NCBI GenBank assembly: GCA_040371205.1
Contig: AP031382.1
Span: 434,001-498,000 of the forward strand
DNA from: Rhodanobacter sp.
GTDB lineage: Bacteria > Pseudomonadota > Gammaproteobacteria > Xanthomonadales > Rhodanobacteraceae
Direction of reading: 5' to 3'
DNA: 64,000 nucleotides
The translations under genes were made by a program, and so were the position numbers. Positions 36,134 to 45,148 of the stretch are shown piece by piece; positions within the stretch are counted from its first letter, which is position 1; each line of letters begins with the position of its first letter. Below the pieces are notes generated by a model. That model worked only from the letters and a program-made list of their open reading frames with translations, was not told the DNA's origin and did not search any database.

Positions 36134-36164
36134 GCAATAATTTGCGAATCTAGCAGATTATTGC
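36134..36164. promoter_or_regulatory. AT-rich inverted repeat, operator candidate
   Basis: GCAATAAT (36134-36141) and ATTATTGC (36157-36164) are perfect arms 15 bases apart, 72 bases upstream of the S9 peptidase ATG. The right arm runs into TTGCGACC, an 8-mer also found next to the dyad before the TonB receptor (33807-33814). Confidence 0.4.
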
Positions 36165-36223
36165 GACCAATGAGAAGCCTGGTGTGCCGTGGTCCTTCGT
36201 CAAGACATGCGGGCACGAATGGG

Positions 36224-36249
36224 CTGCCTGCGGGCAGGCGTTTTTATTT
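36224..36249 (+). terminator. Terminator-like hairpin in the trpE leader
   Basis: GCCTG and CAGGC (36226-36230 and 36235-36239) around a CGGG loop, followed by GTTTTTATTT. It sits about 175 bases upstream of trpE on the coding strand with no plus-strand gene before it, so it may act as an attenuator or end a short leader RNA. Confidence 0.45.
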
Positions 36250-36422
36250 CAGCGCCGGCTTGCTATGCCAGAAGAAAGTGAAGCTTCCGTGCCCGCCGGA
36301 ACTTGGGAGCGTTCAAACTTGCTCAAACATGCATGGCTGCGTGTTGAGGTTTTGGACGTCCATCCGGAAATCCGCGCCGGCCTGCTATCGTGTGCAGCCC
36401 GTTCCCCGTGAGTGGTTCATCC

Positions 36423-37898
36423 GTGATCTCCCGTAGCGACTTCGACGCGCTGGCCGCGCAGGGCCACACCCGCATTCCGCTGGTGCGCGAGGTGTTCTCC
36501 GACCTCGACACCCCGCTGTCGGTGTACCTGAAGCTGGCCGACGGCCCGTACACCTTCCTGTTCGAATCGGTCGAGGGCGGCGCCACCTGGGGTCGCTACT
36601 CCATCATCGGCCTGCCGGCGAAGCGCGTGTACCGCCTGCGCGGGCACGAGCTGGAAGTGGAGGATTCCGGCGAAGTGGTCGAGCGCCGCCATCTCGACGA
36701 CCCGCTGGGCGAGATCGAAAAGCTGCGCCAGCAGTACGATGTGCCGCGCCTGCCGCAGCTGCCTGCGTTCAGCGGCGGCCTGGTCGGCTACTTCGGCTTC
36801 GAGACCATCGGCTACATCGAGCCGCGCCTCGCGCAGTGGGACCGCGCCGACGAGCTGGGCACGCCCGACGTGCTGCTGATGCTGGCCGAGGAAGTCGCGG
36901 TGTTCGACAACCTCAAGGGTCGGCTGTACCTGATCGTGCACGCCGATCCGTCGCAGCCCCAGGCCTACGCCGCCGCGCAGCGCCGGCTGGACGCGCTGGT
37001 GCACCGCCTGCGCCAGGGCGGTGCGGCGTATCCGCAGCTCACGCAATCCGTCGCGCTGGACGAGAGCGACTTCACTTCCTCCTTCACCAAGGAGGAATTC
37101 GAGGCGATGGTGGAGCGCGCCAAGGAATACATCCGCGCCGGCGACATCTTCCAGGTGGTGCCCTCGCAGCGGCTGAGCGTGGGCTTCAACGCGCGGCCGG
37201 TGGACGTATACCGCGCGCTGCGTGCGCTGAATCCGTCGCCCTACATGTACTTCGTCGACCTCGGCGGCACGCAGATCGTCGGTTCCTCGCCCGAGATCCT
37301 CGCGCGGCTGAAGGACGGCAAGGTGCTGGTGCGCCCGCTGGCCGGCACGCGCAAGCGCGGCGCCACGGAGGAAGAAGACCGGGCGCTGGAGGCCGAGCTG
37401 CTGGCCGACCCCAAGGAGCGCGCCGAGCACGTGATGCTGATCGACCTCGGCCGCAACGACATCGGCCGCATCAGCGAGACGGGCACGGTGGAGGTGAGAG
37501 AGTCCTTCGTGGTCGAGCGCTACTCGCACGTGATGCACATCGTCTCGCAGGTGCAGGGCAGCGCGAAGCCGGGCCTCAGCTACATGGATGTGCTCAAGGC
37601 CACCTTCCCGGCCGGCACGCTGAGCGGCGCGCCGAAGATCCGCGCGCTGGAGATCATCCAGGAACTGGAGCCCTGCAAGCGCAACATCTACGCCGGCGCG
37701 ATCGGCTGGATCGGCTGGTGGGGCGACGCCGACACCGCCATCGCCATCCGCACCGCGGTGATCCAGGACGGCCGCCTTTACGTGCAGGCCGGCGCCGGCA
37801 TCGTCTACGACTCCGATCCCGCTTCCGAGTGGGAGGAGACGATGAACAAGGGCCGCGCGCTGTTCCGCGCGGTGGCGCAGGCGGCGAAGGGCTTGTAG
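36423..37898 (+). CDS. trpE: Anthranilate synthase component I
   Basis: A 491-aa chorismate-using subunit that makes anthranilate with ammonia from TrpG. The N-terminal regulatory region has LFESVEGGATWGRYSIIG, the ES-containing segment involved in tryptophan feedback. The catalytic domain has DIFQVVPSQRLSV, YMYFVDLGGTQIVGSSPEIL, RPLAGTRKRG, LIDLGRNDIGRI and FPAGTLSGAPKIRA, all intact. I chose the GTG at 36423 (MISRSDFDALAAQGHTRIPL), which matches usual TrpE starts; another GTG lies 11 codons upstream. Confidence 0.96.
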   Translation: MISRSDFDALAAQGHTRIPLVREVFSDLDTPLSVYLKLADGPYTFLFESVEGGATWGRYSIIGLPAKRVYRLRGHELEVEDSGEVVERRHLDDPLGEIEKLRQQYDVPRLPQLPAFSGGLVGYFGFETIGYIEPRLAQWDRADELGTPDVLLMLAEEVAVFDNLKGRLYLIVHADPSQPQAYAAAQRRLDALVHRLRQGGAAYPQLTQSVALDESDFTSSFTKEEFEAMVERAKEYIRAGDIFQVVPSQRLSVGFNARPVDVYRALRALNPSPYMYFVDLGGTQIVGSSPEILARLKDGKVLVRPLAGTRKRGATEEEDRALEAELLADPKERAEHVMLIDLGRNDIGRISETGTVEVRESFVVERYSHVMHIVSQVQGSAKPGLSYMDVLKATFPAGTLSGAPKIRALEIIQELEPCKRNIYAGAIGWIGWWGDADTAIAIRTAVIQDGRLYVQAGAGIVYDSDPASEWEETMNKGRALFRAVAQAAKGL

Positions 37899-37903
37899 GC
37901 GCC

Positions 37904-38560
37904 ATGCACCTGCGGAATCTCGCGGCATGGCTTGTGCTGACGTCGGCCGTCGCAGCCACCGTTTCCGCGCGCGACGTCTGGCCGGACACGCCGCTCGCGC
38001 GCACGCAGGCGCTGGCCGAACTGCAGACGATCAATGCCGACCTTCTGAGCCATCCCAGCGCCACGCTGACGCTGGAGCGCTGGTGCGGCGCGCATCATCT
38101 GGCAGTGCAGGCGAAGATCCTGGCGCATCGCGTGCAGGGCGAGGGCAAACCGTTGCCAAGCGATGGGCGGGTGCTGCTCGGCATCGGTCCCGACGAGCCG
38201 GTGCGCTACCGCCGCGTGCAGCTGGCCTGCGGCGGCACGGTGCTTTCCGATGCCGACAATTGGTACGTGCCGTCGCGGCTGACGGCGGTGATGAACCGGG
38301 CGCTGGACACTACCGACGAACCCTTTGGCAAGGTAGTGCAGCCGTTGCATTTCCATCGCCGGACGCTCTCCGCCGAGCTGCTGTGGTCGCCGCTTCCGCC
38401 GGGCTGGGACAGCGGCGCGGCGCTGCCGCCGGCCAGCCATCGGCCGCTGGCAATTCCGCGTCACGTGCTGCAGCACCGCGCCCTGCTGTACACACAGGAC
38501 GACCGGCCTTTCAGCCTGGTGGTGGAAAGCTATACCGCCGACGTGCTGGTCCGTCCCTGA
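37904..38560 (+). CDS. Secreted chorismate-lyase-like protein between trpE and trpG
   Basis: A 218-aa protein with a Sec signal peptide (cleavage after TVSA, about residue 22). The mature part resembles the UbiC/UTRA chorismate-lyase fold: [20 protein letters not shown], then [12 protein letters not shown], then [20 protein letters not shown] recall this fold but cannot confirm it here. An exported location would be odd for a chorismate enzyme, so it may only share the fold and bind another ligand. It starts 6 bases after trpE, so it is co-transcribed. Confidence 0.6.
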   Translation: MHLRNLAAWLVLTSAVAATVSARDVWPDTPLARTQALAELQTINADLLSHPSATLTLERWCGAHHLAVQAKILAHRVQGEGKPLPSDGRVLLGIGPDEPVRYRRVQLACGGTVLSDADNWYVPSRLTAVMNRALDTTDEPFGKVVQPLHFHRRTLSAELLWSPLPPGWDSGAALPPASHRPLAIPRHVLQHRALLYTQDDRPFSLVVESYTADVLVRP

Positions 38561-38623
38561 GCAGCGGCGGCAACATGGCCGTCCATATGCGGTGCATGCG
38601 GCGCAGGGCGCGCAGCGTGCCGG

Positions 38624-38629
38624 TATGAT
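38624..38629 (+). promoter_or_regulatory. Candidate -10 element before trpG
   Basis: TATGAT about 36 bases before the trpG ATG, in the 104-base gap after the secreted-protein gene. This could be a secondary promoter for trpG-trpD-trpC. No -35 recognised. Confidence 0.3.
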
Positions 38630-38664
38630 GTGGCCTCCCACGCCTTTTGCGAAGTCGCCGCGCC

Positions 38665-39264
38665 ATGCTGCTGATGATCGACAACTACGACAGCTTCACC
38701 TTCAACCTCGTGCAGTACCTCGGCGAGCTGGGGCAGGAGGTGAGGGTGGTGCGCAACGACGCGCTGGACGTCGCCGGCATCCGCGCGCTGAAGCCGTCGC
38801 ACATCATGATTTCGCCGGGGCCGGGCACGCCGGACGATGCGGGCGTGTCGCTGGATGTGCTGCGCGAGCTGTCGGGCGAGGTGCCGGTATTCGGCGTGTG
38901 CCTGGGCCACCAGGCGATCGGCCAGGCCTTCGGCGGCAAGGTGATCCGCGCCAAGCAGATCATGCACGGCAAGACCTCGCCGGTGCGCCATCGCGGGCAG
39001 GGCGTGTTCGCGGGCTTGCCCGATCCGTTCGAGGCCACGCGCTACCACTCGCTGGTGGTGGAACAGGGCTCGCTGCCGGATTGCCTCGAAGTGACGGCGT
39101 GGACCGAGAACGCCGACGGCAGCCTCGACGAGATCATGGGACTGCGCCACAAGACCCTGCCGGTCGAGGGCGTGCAGTTCCATCCCGAATCCATTCTCAC
39201 CCAGCACGGTCACGACATGCTGGCCAACTTCCTCGGCCTGCCGCGGCGGAAGCTGGCGGCATGA
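38665..39264 (+). CDS. trpG: Anthranilate synthase component II (glutamine amidotransferase)
   Basis: A 199-aa class I glutamine amidotransferase supplying ammonia to TrpE. The first residues are [19 protein letters not shown]. The catalytic triad is in [15 protein letters not shown] (Cys) and [10 protein letters not shown] (His and Glu). The oxyanion segment [11 protein letters not shown] is intact. It may also serve PabB for 4-amino-4-deoxychorismate. Its stop overlaps the trpD start (ATGA). Confidence 0.97.
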   Translation: MLLMIDNYDSFTFNLVQYLGELGQEVRVVRNDALDVAGIRALKPSHIMISPGPGTPDDAGVSLDVLRELSGEVPVFGVCLGHQAIGQAFGGKVIRAKQIMHGKTSPVRHRGQGVFAGLPDPFEATRYHSLVVEQGSLPDCLEVTAWTENADGSLDEIMGLRHKTLPVEGVQFHPESILTQHGHDMLANFLGLPRRKLAA

Positions 39265-40316
39265 GCGAGCGCGCGATCACCATCACGCCGCAGGAGGCCC
39301 TGCAGCGCACGATCGAGCACCGCGAGATCTTCCACGACGAGATGATCGCGCTGATGCGCCAGATCATGGCCGGCGAGGTGAGCCCGCTGATGACCGCGGC
39401 CATTGTCACCGGCCTGCGCGTGAAGAAGGAGACCATCGGCGAGATCACCGGCGCGGCGCGCGTGATGCGCGAGCTGGCGCACAAGGTGGACGTGCCGGGC
39501 GACACTAGCCGCCTGCTCGACATCGTCGGTACCGGCGGCGACGGCGCTTCCAGCTTCAACATCTCCACGGCCTCGATGTTCGTGGCGGCGGCGGCCGGCG
39601 CGCGCATCGCCAAGCACGGCGGACGCAGCGTGTCGTCGAAATCCGGTAGCGCCGACGTGCTGGAGGCGCTGGGTGCGCGCATCGACCTGCAGCCGGCCCA
39701 GGTGGCGCAATGCCTGGACGAGACCGGCATCGGCTTCATGTTCGCGCCCAACCATCATCCGGCGATGAAGGTGGTGGCGCCGGTGCGCAAGGAAATGGGC
39801 GTGCGCACGCTGTTCAACATCCTCGGGCCGCTGACCAACCCGGCCGGCGCGCCGAACATCCTGATGGGCGTGTTCCACCCCGACCTGGTCGGCATCCAGG
39901 TACGCGTGCTGCAGCAGCTCGGTGCGCGGCGCGCGCTGGTGGTGTGGGGTCGCGACGGCATGGACGAGATTTCGCTGGGCGCGGCCACCCTGGTCGGCGA
40001 GCTGCGCGACGGCGTGGTGCGCGAGTACGAGGTGGAGCCGGAGGACTTCGGTCTGGCGATGGCCTCCAGCCGCAACCTGCGCGTGGCCGACGTGGCCGAA
40101 TCGAAGGCGATGCTGGAGCAGGTGCTGGCCGGCGAACGCGGCGTGCCGCACGACATCGTCTGCCTCAACGCCGGCGCGGCGCTGTATGCGGCGAACGCGG
40201 CCGGTTCGATCGCCGAAGGCATCGAGCGCGCGCGCGCGACGATTGCCAGCGGCGCTGCGCATGCGAAAATGCGCGACTTCGTGGCAACGACGCAGCGGTT
40301 GTCCGGCAGGGTGTGA
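39261..40316 (+). CDS. trpD: Anthranilate phosphoribosyltransferase
   Basis: A 351-aa enzyme that couples anthranilate to PRPP. The PRPP-binding motif [18 protein letters not shown] and the [21 protein letters not shown] segment are intact, as is [13 protein letters not shown] stand-alone TrpD, not fused to TrpG as in enterics. Translationally coupled to trpG; trpC follows after 82 bases. Confidence 0.97.
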   Translation: MSERAITITPQEALQRTIEHREIFHDEMIALMRQIMAGEVSPLMTAAIVTGLRVKKETIGEITGAARVMRELAHKVDVPGDTSRLLDIVGTGGDGASSFNISTASMFVAAAAGARIAKHGGRSVSSKSGSADVLEALGARIDLQPAQVAQCLDETGIGFMFAPNHHPAMKVVAPVRKEMGVRTLFNILGPLTNPAGAPNILMGVFHPDLVGIQVRVLQQLGARRALVVWGRDGMDEISLGAATLVGELRDGVVREYEVEPEDFGLAMASSRNLRVADVAESKAMLEQVLAGERGVPHDIVCLNAGAALYAANAAGSIAEGIERARATIASGAAHAKMRDFVATTQRLSGRV

Positions 40317-40398
40317 TAGCGTGATGACGCAGCGCCCCCGCGACGCTGCGATGTTCCGGCCCTCCGCATCCCCAAGAGCACAGACAGGCTCTCGCGCC

Positions 40399-41193
40399 AT
40401 GACCGACATCCTCAACCGCATTCTCGCCCGCAAGGCGGAAGAAGTCGCCGAACGCCAGTCGCGGCTGCCGCTGGCCGAACTCGTCGCGCGCATCCCCGAC
40501 CTGCCCGACACGCGCGGTTTCGCCGCGGCAATGGAGGCGAAGATCGCCGCCGGCGAGCCCGCAGTGATCGCCGAGGTAAAGAAAGCCAGCCCGAGCAAGG
40601 GCGTGATCCGCGCCGATTTCGACCCGGCGGCCATCGCCCGCAGCTACGAGAAAGGCGGCGCGGCCTGCCTTTCCGTGCTCACCGACAGCGACTTCTTCCA
40701 GGGCAGCGAGGCCTTCCTGCAGCAGGCGCGTGCGGCGTGTTCGCTGCCGGTGCTGCGCAAGGACTTCATCATCGACCCGTACCAGGTGCACGAGGCGCGT
40801 GCGATCGGCGCCGACTGCGTGCTGCTGATCGTCGCCGCGCTGGACGACGACGTGCTGTTGCAGCTTGCGTTGCAAGCCGCCGAGCTCGACCTCGACGTGC
40901 TGTGCGAAGTGCACGACGAGGACGAACTCGAACGCGCGCTGGCGTTGCCGGTGCCGCTGATCGGCGTCAACAACCGCAACCTGCGCAGCTTCGAGACCTC
41001 GCTGGAAACCTCGCTGCGGCTGCAGGAGCTGATGGAGTACGACCGCATCCTGGTCGCCGAATCCGGCATCCGCACGCCCGACGACGTGGCGCAACTGCGC
41101 GAGGGCGGCATCAACGCCTTCCTGGTCGGCGAGGCGTTCATGCGCGCCGAGGATCCCGGTGCGGAACTGAAGCGACTGTTCGGCACGAAGTGA
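40399..41193 (+). CDS. trpC: Indole-3-glycerol phosphate synthase
   Basis: A 264-aa TIM-barrel enzyme closing the indole ring. Key residues are in [15 protein letters not shown] (catalytic Lys), [22 protein letters not shown] (second Lys), LCEVHDEDE (Glu), [10 protein letters not shown] and LVAESGI. It is stand-alone, not fused to TrpF. The ATG at 40399 ([16 protein letters not shown]) is the usual TrpC start. trpF, trpB and trpA are not in this window. Confidence 0.97.
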   Translation: MTDILNRILARKAEEVAERQSRLPLAELVARIPDLPDTRGFAAAMEAKIAAGEPAVIAEVKKASPSKGVIRADFDPAAIARSYEKGGAACLSVLTDSDFFQGSEAFLQQARAACSLPVLRKDFIIDPYQVHEARAIGADCVLLIVAALDDDVLLQLALQAAELDLDVLCEVHDEDELERALALPVPLIGVNNRNLRSFETSLETSLRLQELMEYDRILVAESGIRTPDDVAQLREGGINAFLVGEAFMRAEDPGAELKRLFGTK

Positions 41194-41198
41194 CATCC

Positions 41199-41897
41199 AT
41201 GCCACTTGAAAGCATCGAGCCGTCCGCGAACGAGGGCGGCGACGCGGCCCTGCCGCGCGTTGTCCTGTTCGATTTCGACGGCGTGCTGCTGCACGGCGAC
41301 GCGTTCGCGCTGTTCGTGCGCAGCCGCTATCGGCGCGCGTGGCTGCGCACGCTGCTGGTGCTGCCCTGCCTGCCGTGGCTGCTGCTGGTGCTGCCGTTTT
41401 CGCGCCGGCGCGCCTTGCGCACGCTGGTGCATGTCGCTCTGTTTGGCATGGGCGAGGCGCGCTACCGCATGCAGGCACAGGCCTTCGCCACCGAGCTGGT
41501 GCGGCATTCGCGCCGCTTCAACCGCGATGCGCTACGCCAGCTGCGCCGTCATCAACAGGCGGGCGACCGCGTGATCGTGGTGACCGGCTGCGAACACGCA
41601 TTGGTCGGCAGCATCCTGGAGCAGCTGGGCCTGGGCGACGTGGAGCTGCTCCCCTCGCGGCTGCGCACCAGCGGGCTCGGCATGCGCACCGGTTTCCACA
41701 ACGTCGGCGCGAACAAGCTCAAGGCGCTCGCCGGGCACGGCGTGCGTGCGTGGCAGGTTGCCTATTCTGACTCGCTGATGGACGTGCCGATGCTCAAGCC
41801 CGCTGCCGAGCCGGTGCTGGTCAACGGCACGCCCAAGCTGTGCAAGAAGATGGACGCCGCGCTGGGGCGCGTGGTCGGGCGGGTGGAGTGGCAGTGA
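41199..41897 (+). CDS. HAD-superfamily phosphatase, PgpC-like
   Basis: A 232-aa HAD-IB hydrolase. Motif I is VVLFDFDGVLLHGD, with both Asp residues. A hydrophobic stretch LLVLPCLPWLLLVLP (about 52-68) suggests membrane association. Motif II is VIVVTGC and motif III/IV is YSDSLMDVPML. The order and the membrane stretch match PgpC phosphatidylglycerophosphatase of enterics, so it may dephosphorylate phosphatidylglycerophosphate. It lies 5 bases after trpC but is probably only an operon passenger. Confidence 0.75.
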   Translation: MPLESIEPSANEGGDAALPRVVLFDFDGVLLHGDAFALFVRSRYRRAWLRTLLVLPCLPWLLLVLPFSRRRALRTLVHVALFGMGEARYRMQAQAFATELVRHSRRFNRDALRQLRRHQQAGDRVIVVTGCEHALVGSILEQLGLGDVELLPSRLRTSGLGMRTGFHNVGANKLKALAGHGVRAWQVAYSDSLMDVPMLKPAAEPVLVNGTPKLCKKMDAALGRVVGRVEWQ

Positions 41898-41995
41898 TGT
41901 ACCCGTGAGGTGAATGGCTGCACGCTCACATTCTGAGACACATACGTGGTTTGATGCGTCGTCAAGCATGACAACAGTCGAAACCGTTCCAGGGA

Positions 41996-42001
41996 TACAA
42001 T
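41996..42001 (+). promoter_or_regulatory. Candidate -10 element just before the PIN-partner gene
   Basis: TACAAT ends 9 bases before the ATG at 42011, again implying a very short leader. It is in a 113-base AT-richer gap. Confidence 0.35.
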
Positions 42002-42010
42002 CCTTCCATC

Positions 42011-42781
42011 ATGGATACGACCGACACTCTCCGCTTTGCCCTGAGCGATTGCATCAACGATGCGCCGATCGGGCCATCGCGTGTTCCGCTGCACTTGCTG
42101 GGGCAGTTTCAGCGGGAAGTCGAGGAGTTCCTGAAAGGTTCCAATAAGGATGTGGATCCAAGTCAGGTGTTTGTTTCCATTGAGGAAGGCTCACTGGCCA
42201 TCGTCGCTGGCGGTTTGCTGGCAGCCACCGGTCTATGGGCTGACATGGGGCATCTGCAAAATCCTTCCGCACTGGGCTTGCTCGATCCCAAGCGCGCCAA
42301 CGTGGTGGAGCGCTGGCAGGCGGACGCCCGCAAAAATCCGCATCGTAACTATGTGCTGGCCGACATGGACGGCAAGCTGACCATCCGGGTAGATACCCGA
42401 AGCGATTTTCACAATCAGGTCGAGGCGATCTGGATGCCGGTGGAAAAATTCCTGCAAGGCATCGTTATGGACATGGGCGGCACGACAAAGCCGAACATCC
42501 ACTTGAAGTTGGCTGACGGCAAGACTCTCACCATTATTGCTACACAACAGCTTATTGCCGGCGAAGAAAAGAATCGGCTATATCGTCCGGCGCTGTTGCG
42601 CGTGTCCGCCGAGGAGAGTCTGAAAACCGGTGAACTGCGCAACCCAACCTTGTTGGCTTTCGATGCCAGCCGGCCACACTGGGATGAAGCCGAATTCAAT
42701 AAGCTCGTCCAGAAGGGGACGGAGGCATGGGCCGGCGTTCCTGCTGACTGGCTGGAAGAGTTGCGAGGCAGGCAGGGATGA
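42011..42781 (+). CDS. Uncharacterised partner of a PIN-domain protein
   Basis: A 256-aa soluble protein without signal or membrane segments, with lower GC than its neighbours. An N-terminal helical part (about 1-130) is followed by a beta-rich segment near 150-200: IVMDMGGTTKPNIHLKLADG, then TIIATQQLI, then YRPALLRVSAEESL. That pattern, a small barrel-like module with repeated Gly and hydrophobic positions, is one I recall beside PIN proteins, but I cannot name the family. Its stop overlaps the PIN gene start (ATGA). It may be the antitoxin or a regulator of the PIN nuclease. Confidence 0.7.
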   Translation: MDTTDTLRFALSDCINDAPIGPSRVPLHLLGQFQREVEEFLKGSNKDVDPSQVFVSIEEGSLAIVAGGLLAATGLWADMGHLQNPSALGLLDPKRANVVERWQADARKNPHRNYVLADMDGKLTIRVDTRSDFHNQVEAIWMPVEKFLQGIVMDMGGTTKPNIHLKLADGKTLTIIATQQLIAGEEKNRLYRPALLRVSAEESLKTGELRNPTLLAFDASRPHWDEAEFNKLVQKGTEAWAGVPADWLEELRGRQG

Positions 42782-43290
42782 GTATTTCGGTGCTGCTGGA
42801 CACCAGCTTTCTGATTACGCTGGTCAATGCCAACCGACCGCACCATGCCGTGGCGATGCAGTACTACCGTCACATGCTCCAGAATGACGTAACGATGTAT
42901 TTTTCGGCCATTGTCGCCTCGGAGTTCGGTATCAAGCAGCACATCACTGAGTTGCCGCTCGGCAATTTCCGTCCGCTGAACTTCAACATACCTCACGGCC
43001 AGAAAGCAGCTTTCATCTGGAACCAGCTTGGTAGGCGCGATCCAGGTGATTTGCGCCACGCCGTACGCGATGACGTGAAGCTGATTGCGCAGGCTGATCA
43101 CGAAGCCATCGCCTTCATCCTCACCGAGGATGAGAGCACGTTGTACAAGTACTGTGAACGCCTGCGGAATGCGGGGCATATCCAGACTCGCGCCATCAAA
43201 CTGGCGGATGGCTTCAATGCCTACGCTCTTAATGAAGATGGGCAAGCGAGTATCGCTTTTCCGGAGTTACCGCCCGAATCCAAGACATGA
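42778..43290 (+). CDS. PIN-domain ribonuclease-like protein
   Basis: A 170-aa protein. The N-terminal VLLDTSFLITLVNANRPHH gives the first PIN acidic residue (Asp8); further candidates are the Glu in VASEFGIKQH, an Asp in DDVKLIAQADHEA and the Asp in ILTEDESTLYKY. All four carboxylates needed for Mg2+-dependent RNA cleavage may therefore be present. PIN proteins of this size are often toxins. It is translationally coupled to the unusual 256-aa upstream partner. The pair interrupts otherwise conserved chromosome. Confidence 0.72.
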   Translation: MSISVLLDTSFLITLVNANRPHHAVAMQYYRHMLQNDVTMYFSAIVASEFGIKQHITELPLGNFRPLNFNIPHGQKAAFIWNQLGRRDPGDLRHAVRDDVKLIAQADHEAIAFILTEDESTLYKYCERLRNAGHIQTRAIKLADGFNAYALNEDGQASIAFPELPPESKT

Positions 43291-43424
43291 ATCTCGCTTC
43301 TGGCGAACCAAGGAGATAAGGGGATACTCCGGCGTGAATGACATCGTCAAGCCTGATCGCGTCACGTAGCGCCGCGTGATCGCGTTGATCGAGCAACAGC
43401 TTGGCTGGTTCATGGAGCATGCTC

Positions 43425-45056
43425 TCATCGCGACGCGGTGATCGACAGCGCCACCGCTTCCGCCACGCGGATGCCGTCCACCGCGGCGGAGAGGATGCCG
43501 CCCGCGTAGCCCGCGCCTTCGCCGGCCGGATACAGGCCGCGCGTGTTGAGGCTCTGCAGGTCGTCGTCGTTGCGGCGCAGGCGCACGGGCGACGAGGTGC
43601 GTGTCTCCACGCCGGTGAGCATGGCGTCGGGCAGCGCATAGCCGCGGATCTGGCGGTCGAACGCGGGGATCGCGGCGCGGATCGCCGCCACCGCGTAGTC
43701 GGGCAGCGCGGTGGAAAGATCGGTGAGATGCACGCCCGGCTTGTACGAGGGCAGCACGTCGCCGAGCGCGCGCGAAGGCTTGCCCGCGAGGAAATCGCCC
43801 ACGCGCTGGCCCGGCGCGCTGTAGTCGCCGCCGCCCATGCGGAACGCGTTGGACTCCCAGTGCCGCTGCAGCGCGATGCCGGCCAGCGGGCCTTCGCCGT
43901 AGGGCGCGTAGTCGGCGGGCGTGATGTCGCAGACGATGGCCGCGTTCGCGTTGCGTTCGTTGCGCGAGTACTGGCTCATGCCGTTGGTGACCACGCGCTC
44001 CGGCTCGCTGGTGGCGGCCACCACGGTGCCGCCGGGGCACATGCAGAAGCTGTACACCGAGCGGCTGTCGTTGCCGTGGTGTACCAGCTTATAGTCCGCC
44101 GCGCCGAGGATGGGGTGGCCGGCCTGCGGCCCGAAACGCGCCTGGTCGATCAGCGACTGCGGATGCTCGATGCGAAAGCCGATCGAGAACGGCTTGGCCT
44201 CCATGTACACGCCGCGCGTGTGCAGCATGGCGAAGGTGTCGCGCGCGCTGTGGCCCAGCGCCAGCACTACGTGGTCGCTGCGCAGCTCGCCGCCGTCGGC
44301 CAGCCGCACGCCGCGCACGTGGCGCCCGCCTTGCGCGTCGGTGTCCACCAGCAGGTCGTCCACGCGCTGGCCGAAGCGGATCTCGCCGCCCAGCGCCCCG
44401 ATGGTGCCGCGCATGTTCTCCACCATCGTCACCAGCCGGAAGGTGCCGATGTGCGGCTTGCTGACGTAGAGGATTTCCTCCGGCGCGCCGGCCTTGACGA
44501 ACTCGGCCAGCACCTTGCGGCCATGGTGTTTCGGGTCGCGGATCTGGCTGTACAGTTTGCCGTCGGAGAAGGTGCCCGCGCCGCCTTCGCCGAACTGCAC
44601 GTTGGAGTCGGGATGCAGGTTGCGCTTGCGCCACAGGTCCCAGGTGTCCTGGGTGCGCTCGCGCACCGCCTTGCCGCGCTCCAGCACGATGGGGCGGAAG
44701 CCCGACTGCGCAAGGATCAGCGCCGCGAAGAGGCCGCAGGGACCGAAGCCGATCACGATGGGCCGGTGTTCCAGCTTCGCCGGCGCCTGCGCCACGAAGT
44801 GGTAGCCGGTGTCCGGCGTGGGCTGCACGTGGCGGTCGTCGGCGTGGCGCGCCAGCAGCGCGGCCTCGTCGGTCACGTCCACGTCCACGGTGTAGATCAG
44901 CGCGATGGCGCCGCGCTTGCGCGCGTCGTAGCCGCGGCGGAACACGGTGAAGCCGCGCAGGGCTCCGGCAGCGATGCCGAGCTTGGCGCGGATCGCGGCG
45001 GGCAGGGCTTCCGCCGGGTGGTCCAGCGGCAGCTTGAGGTCGGTGAGGCGCAGCAT
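43425..45056 (-). CDS. FAD-dependent dehydrogenase, COG2509 family
   Basis: A 543-aa flavoprotein. The first 90 residues form a small alpha/beta domain typical of the family. A Rossmann motif follows in VIGFGPCGLFAALILAQSG, then VLERGKAVRERT. Further motifs are FGEGGAGTFSDGKL, VLALGHSARDTF and the C-terminal LYPAGEGAGYAGGILSAAVD. Members are predicted NAD(FAD)-utilising dehydrogenases with no agreed substrate. The start at 45056 (MLRLTDLKLPLDHP) is the usual family start. Confidence 0.88.
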   Translation of the reverse strand: MLRLTDLKLPLDHPAEALPAAIRAKLGIAAGALRGFTVFRRGYDARKRGAIALIYTVDVDVTDEAALLARHADDRHVQPTPDTGYHFVAQAPAKLEHRPIVIGFGPCGLFAALILAQSGFRPIVLERGKAVRERTQDTWDLWRKRNLHPDSNVQFGEGGAGTFSDGKLYSQIRDPKHHGRKVLAEFVKAGAPEEILYVSKPHIGTFRLVTMVENMRGTIGALGGEIRFGQRVDDLLVDTDAQGGRHVRGVRLADGGELRSDHVVLALGHSARDTFAMLHTRGVYMEAKPFSIGFRIEHPQSLIDQARFGPQAGHPILGAADYKLVHHGNDSRSVYSFCMCPGGTVVAATSEPERVVTNGMSQYSRNERNANAAIVCDITPADYAPYGEGPLAGIALQRHWESNAFRMGGGDYSAPGQRVGDFLAGKPSRALGDVLPSYKPGVHLTDLSTALPDYAVAAIRAAIPAFDRQIRGYALPDAMLTGVETRTSSPVRLRRNDDDLQSLNTRGLYPAGEGAGYAGGILSAAVDGIRVAEAVALSITASR

Positions 45057-45148
45057 CGGCAAGGCTTGGCAGGGCGAGACGGCGGATTTTCGCAGATTCG
45101 CGCCCGCCGTCCGCGATCCGCCGCCGGGACGGCGGGGCGGCCGGCCGA

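Larger units (their letters stand above)
36063..36422. other. Divergent regulatory region between the S9 peptidase gene and trpE
   Basis: About 360 bases without a supported gene. It holds an AT-rich inverted repeat (36134-36164), probably near the peptidase promoter, and a short terminator-like hairpin with a T-run (36224-36249) on the trpE strand. No Trp-codon-rich leader peptide was found before that hairpin. Confidence 0.6.

Noticed and set aside
42011-43290. Prophage or transposon origin for the PIN pair.
   Set aside because: No transposase, integrase, terminal inverted repeat or target duplication was seen; only lower GC and position suggest acquisition.
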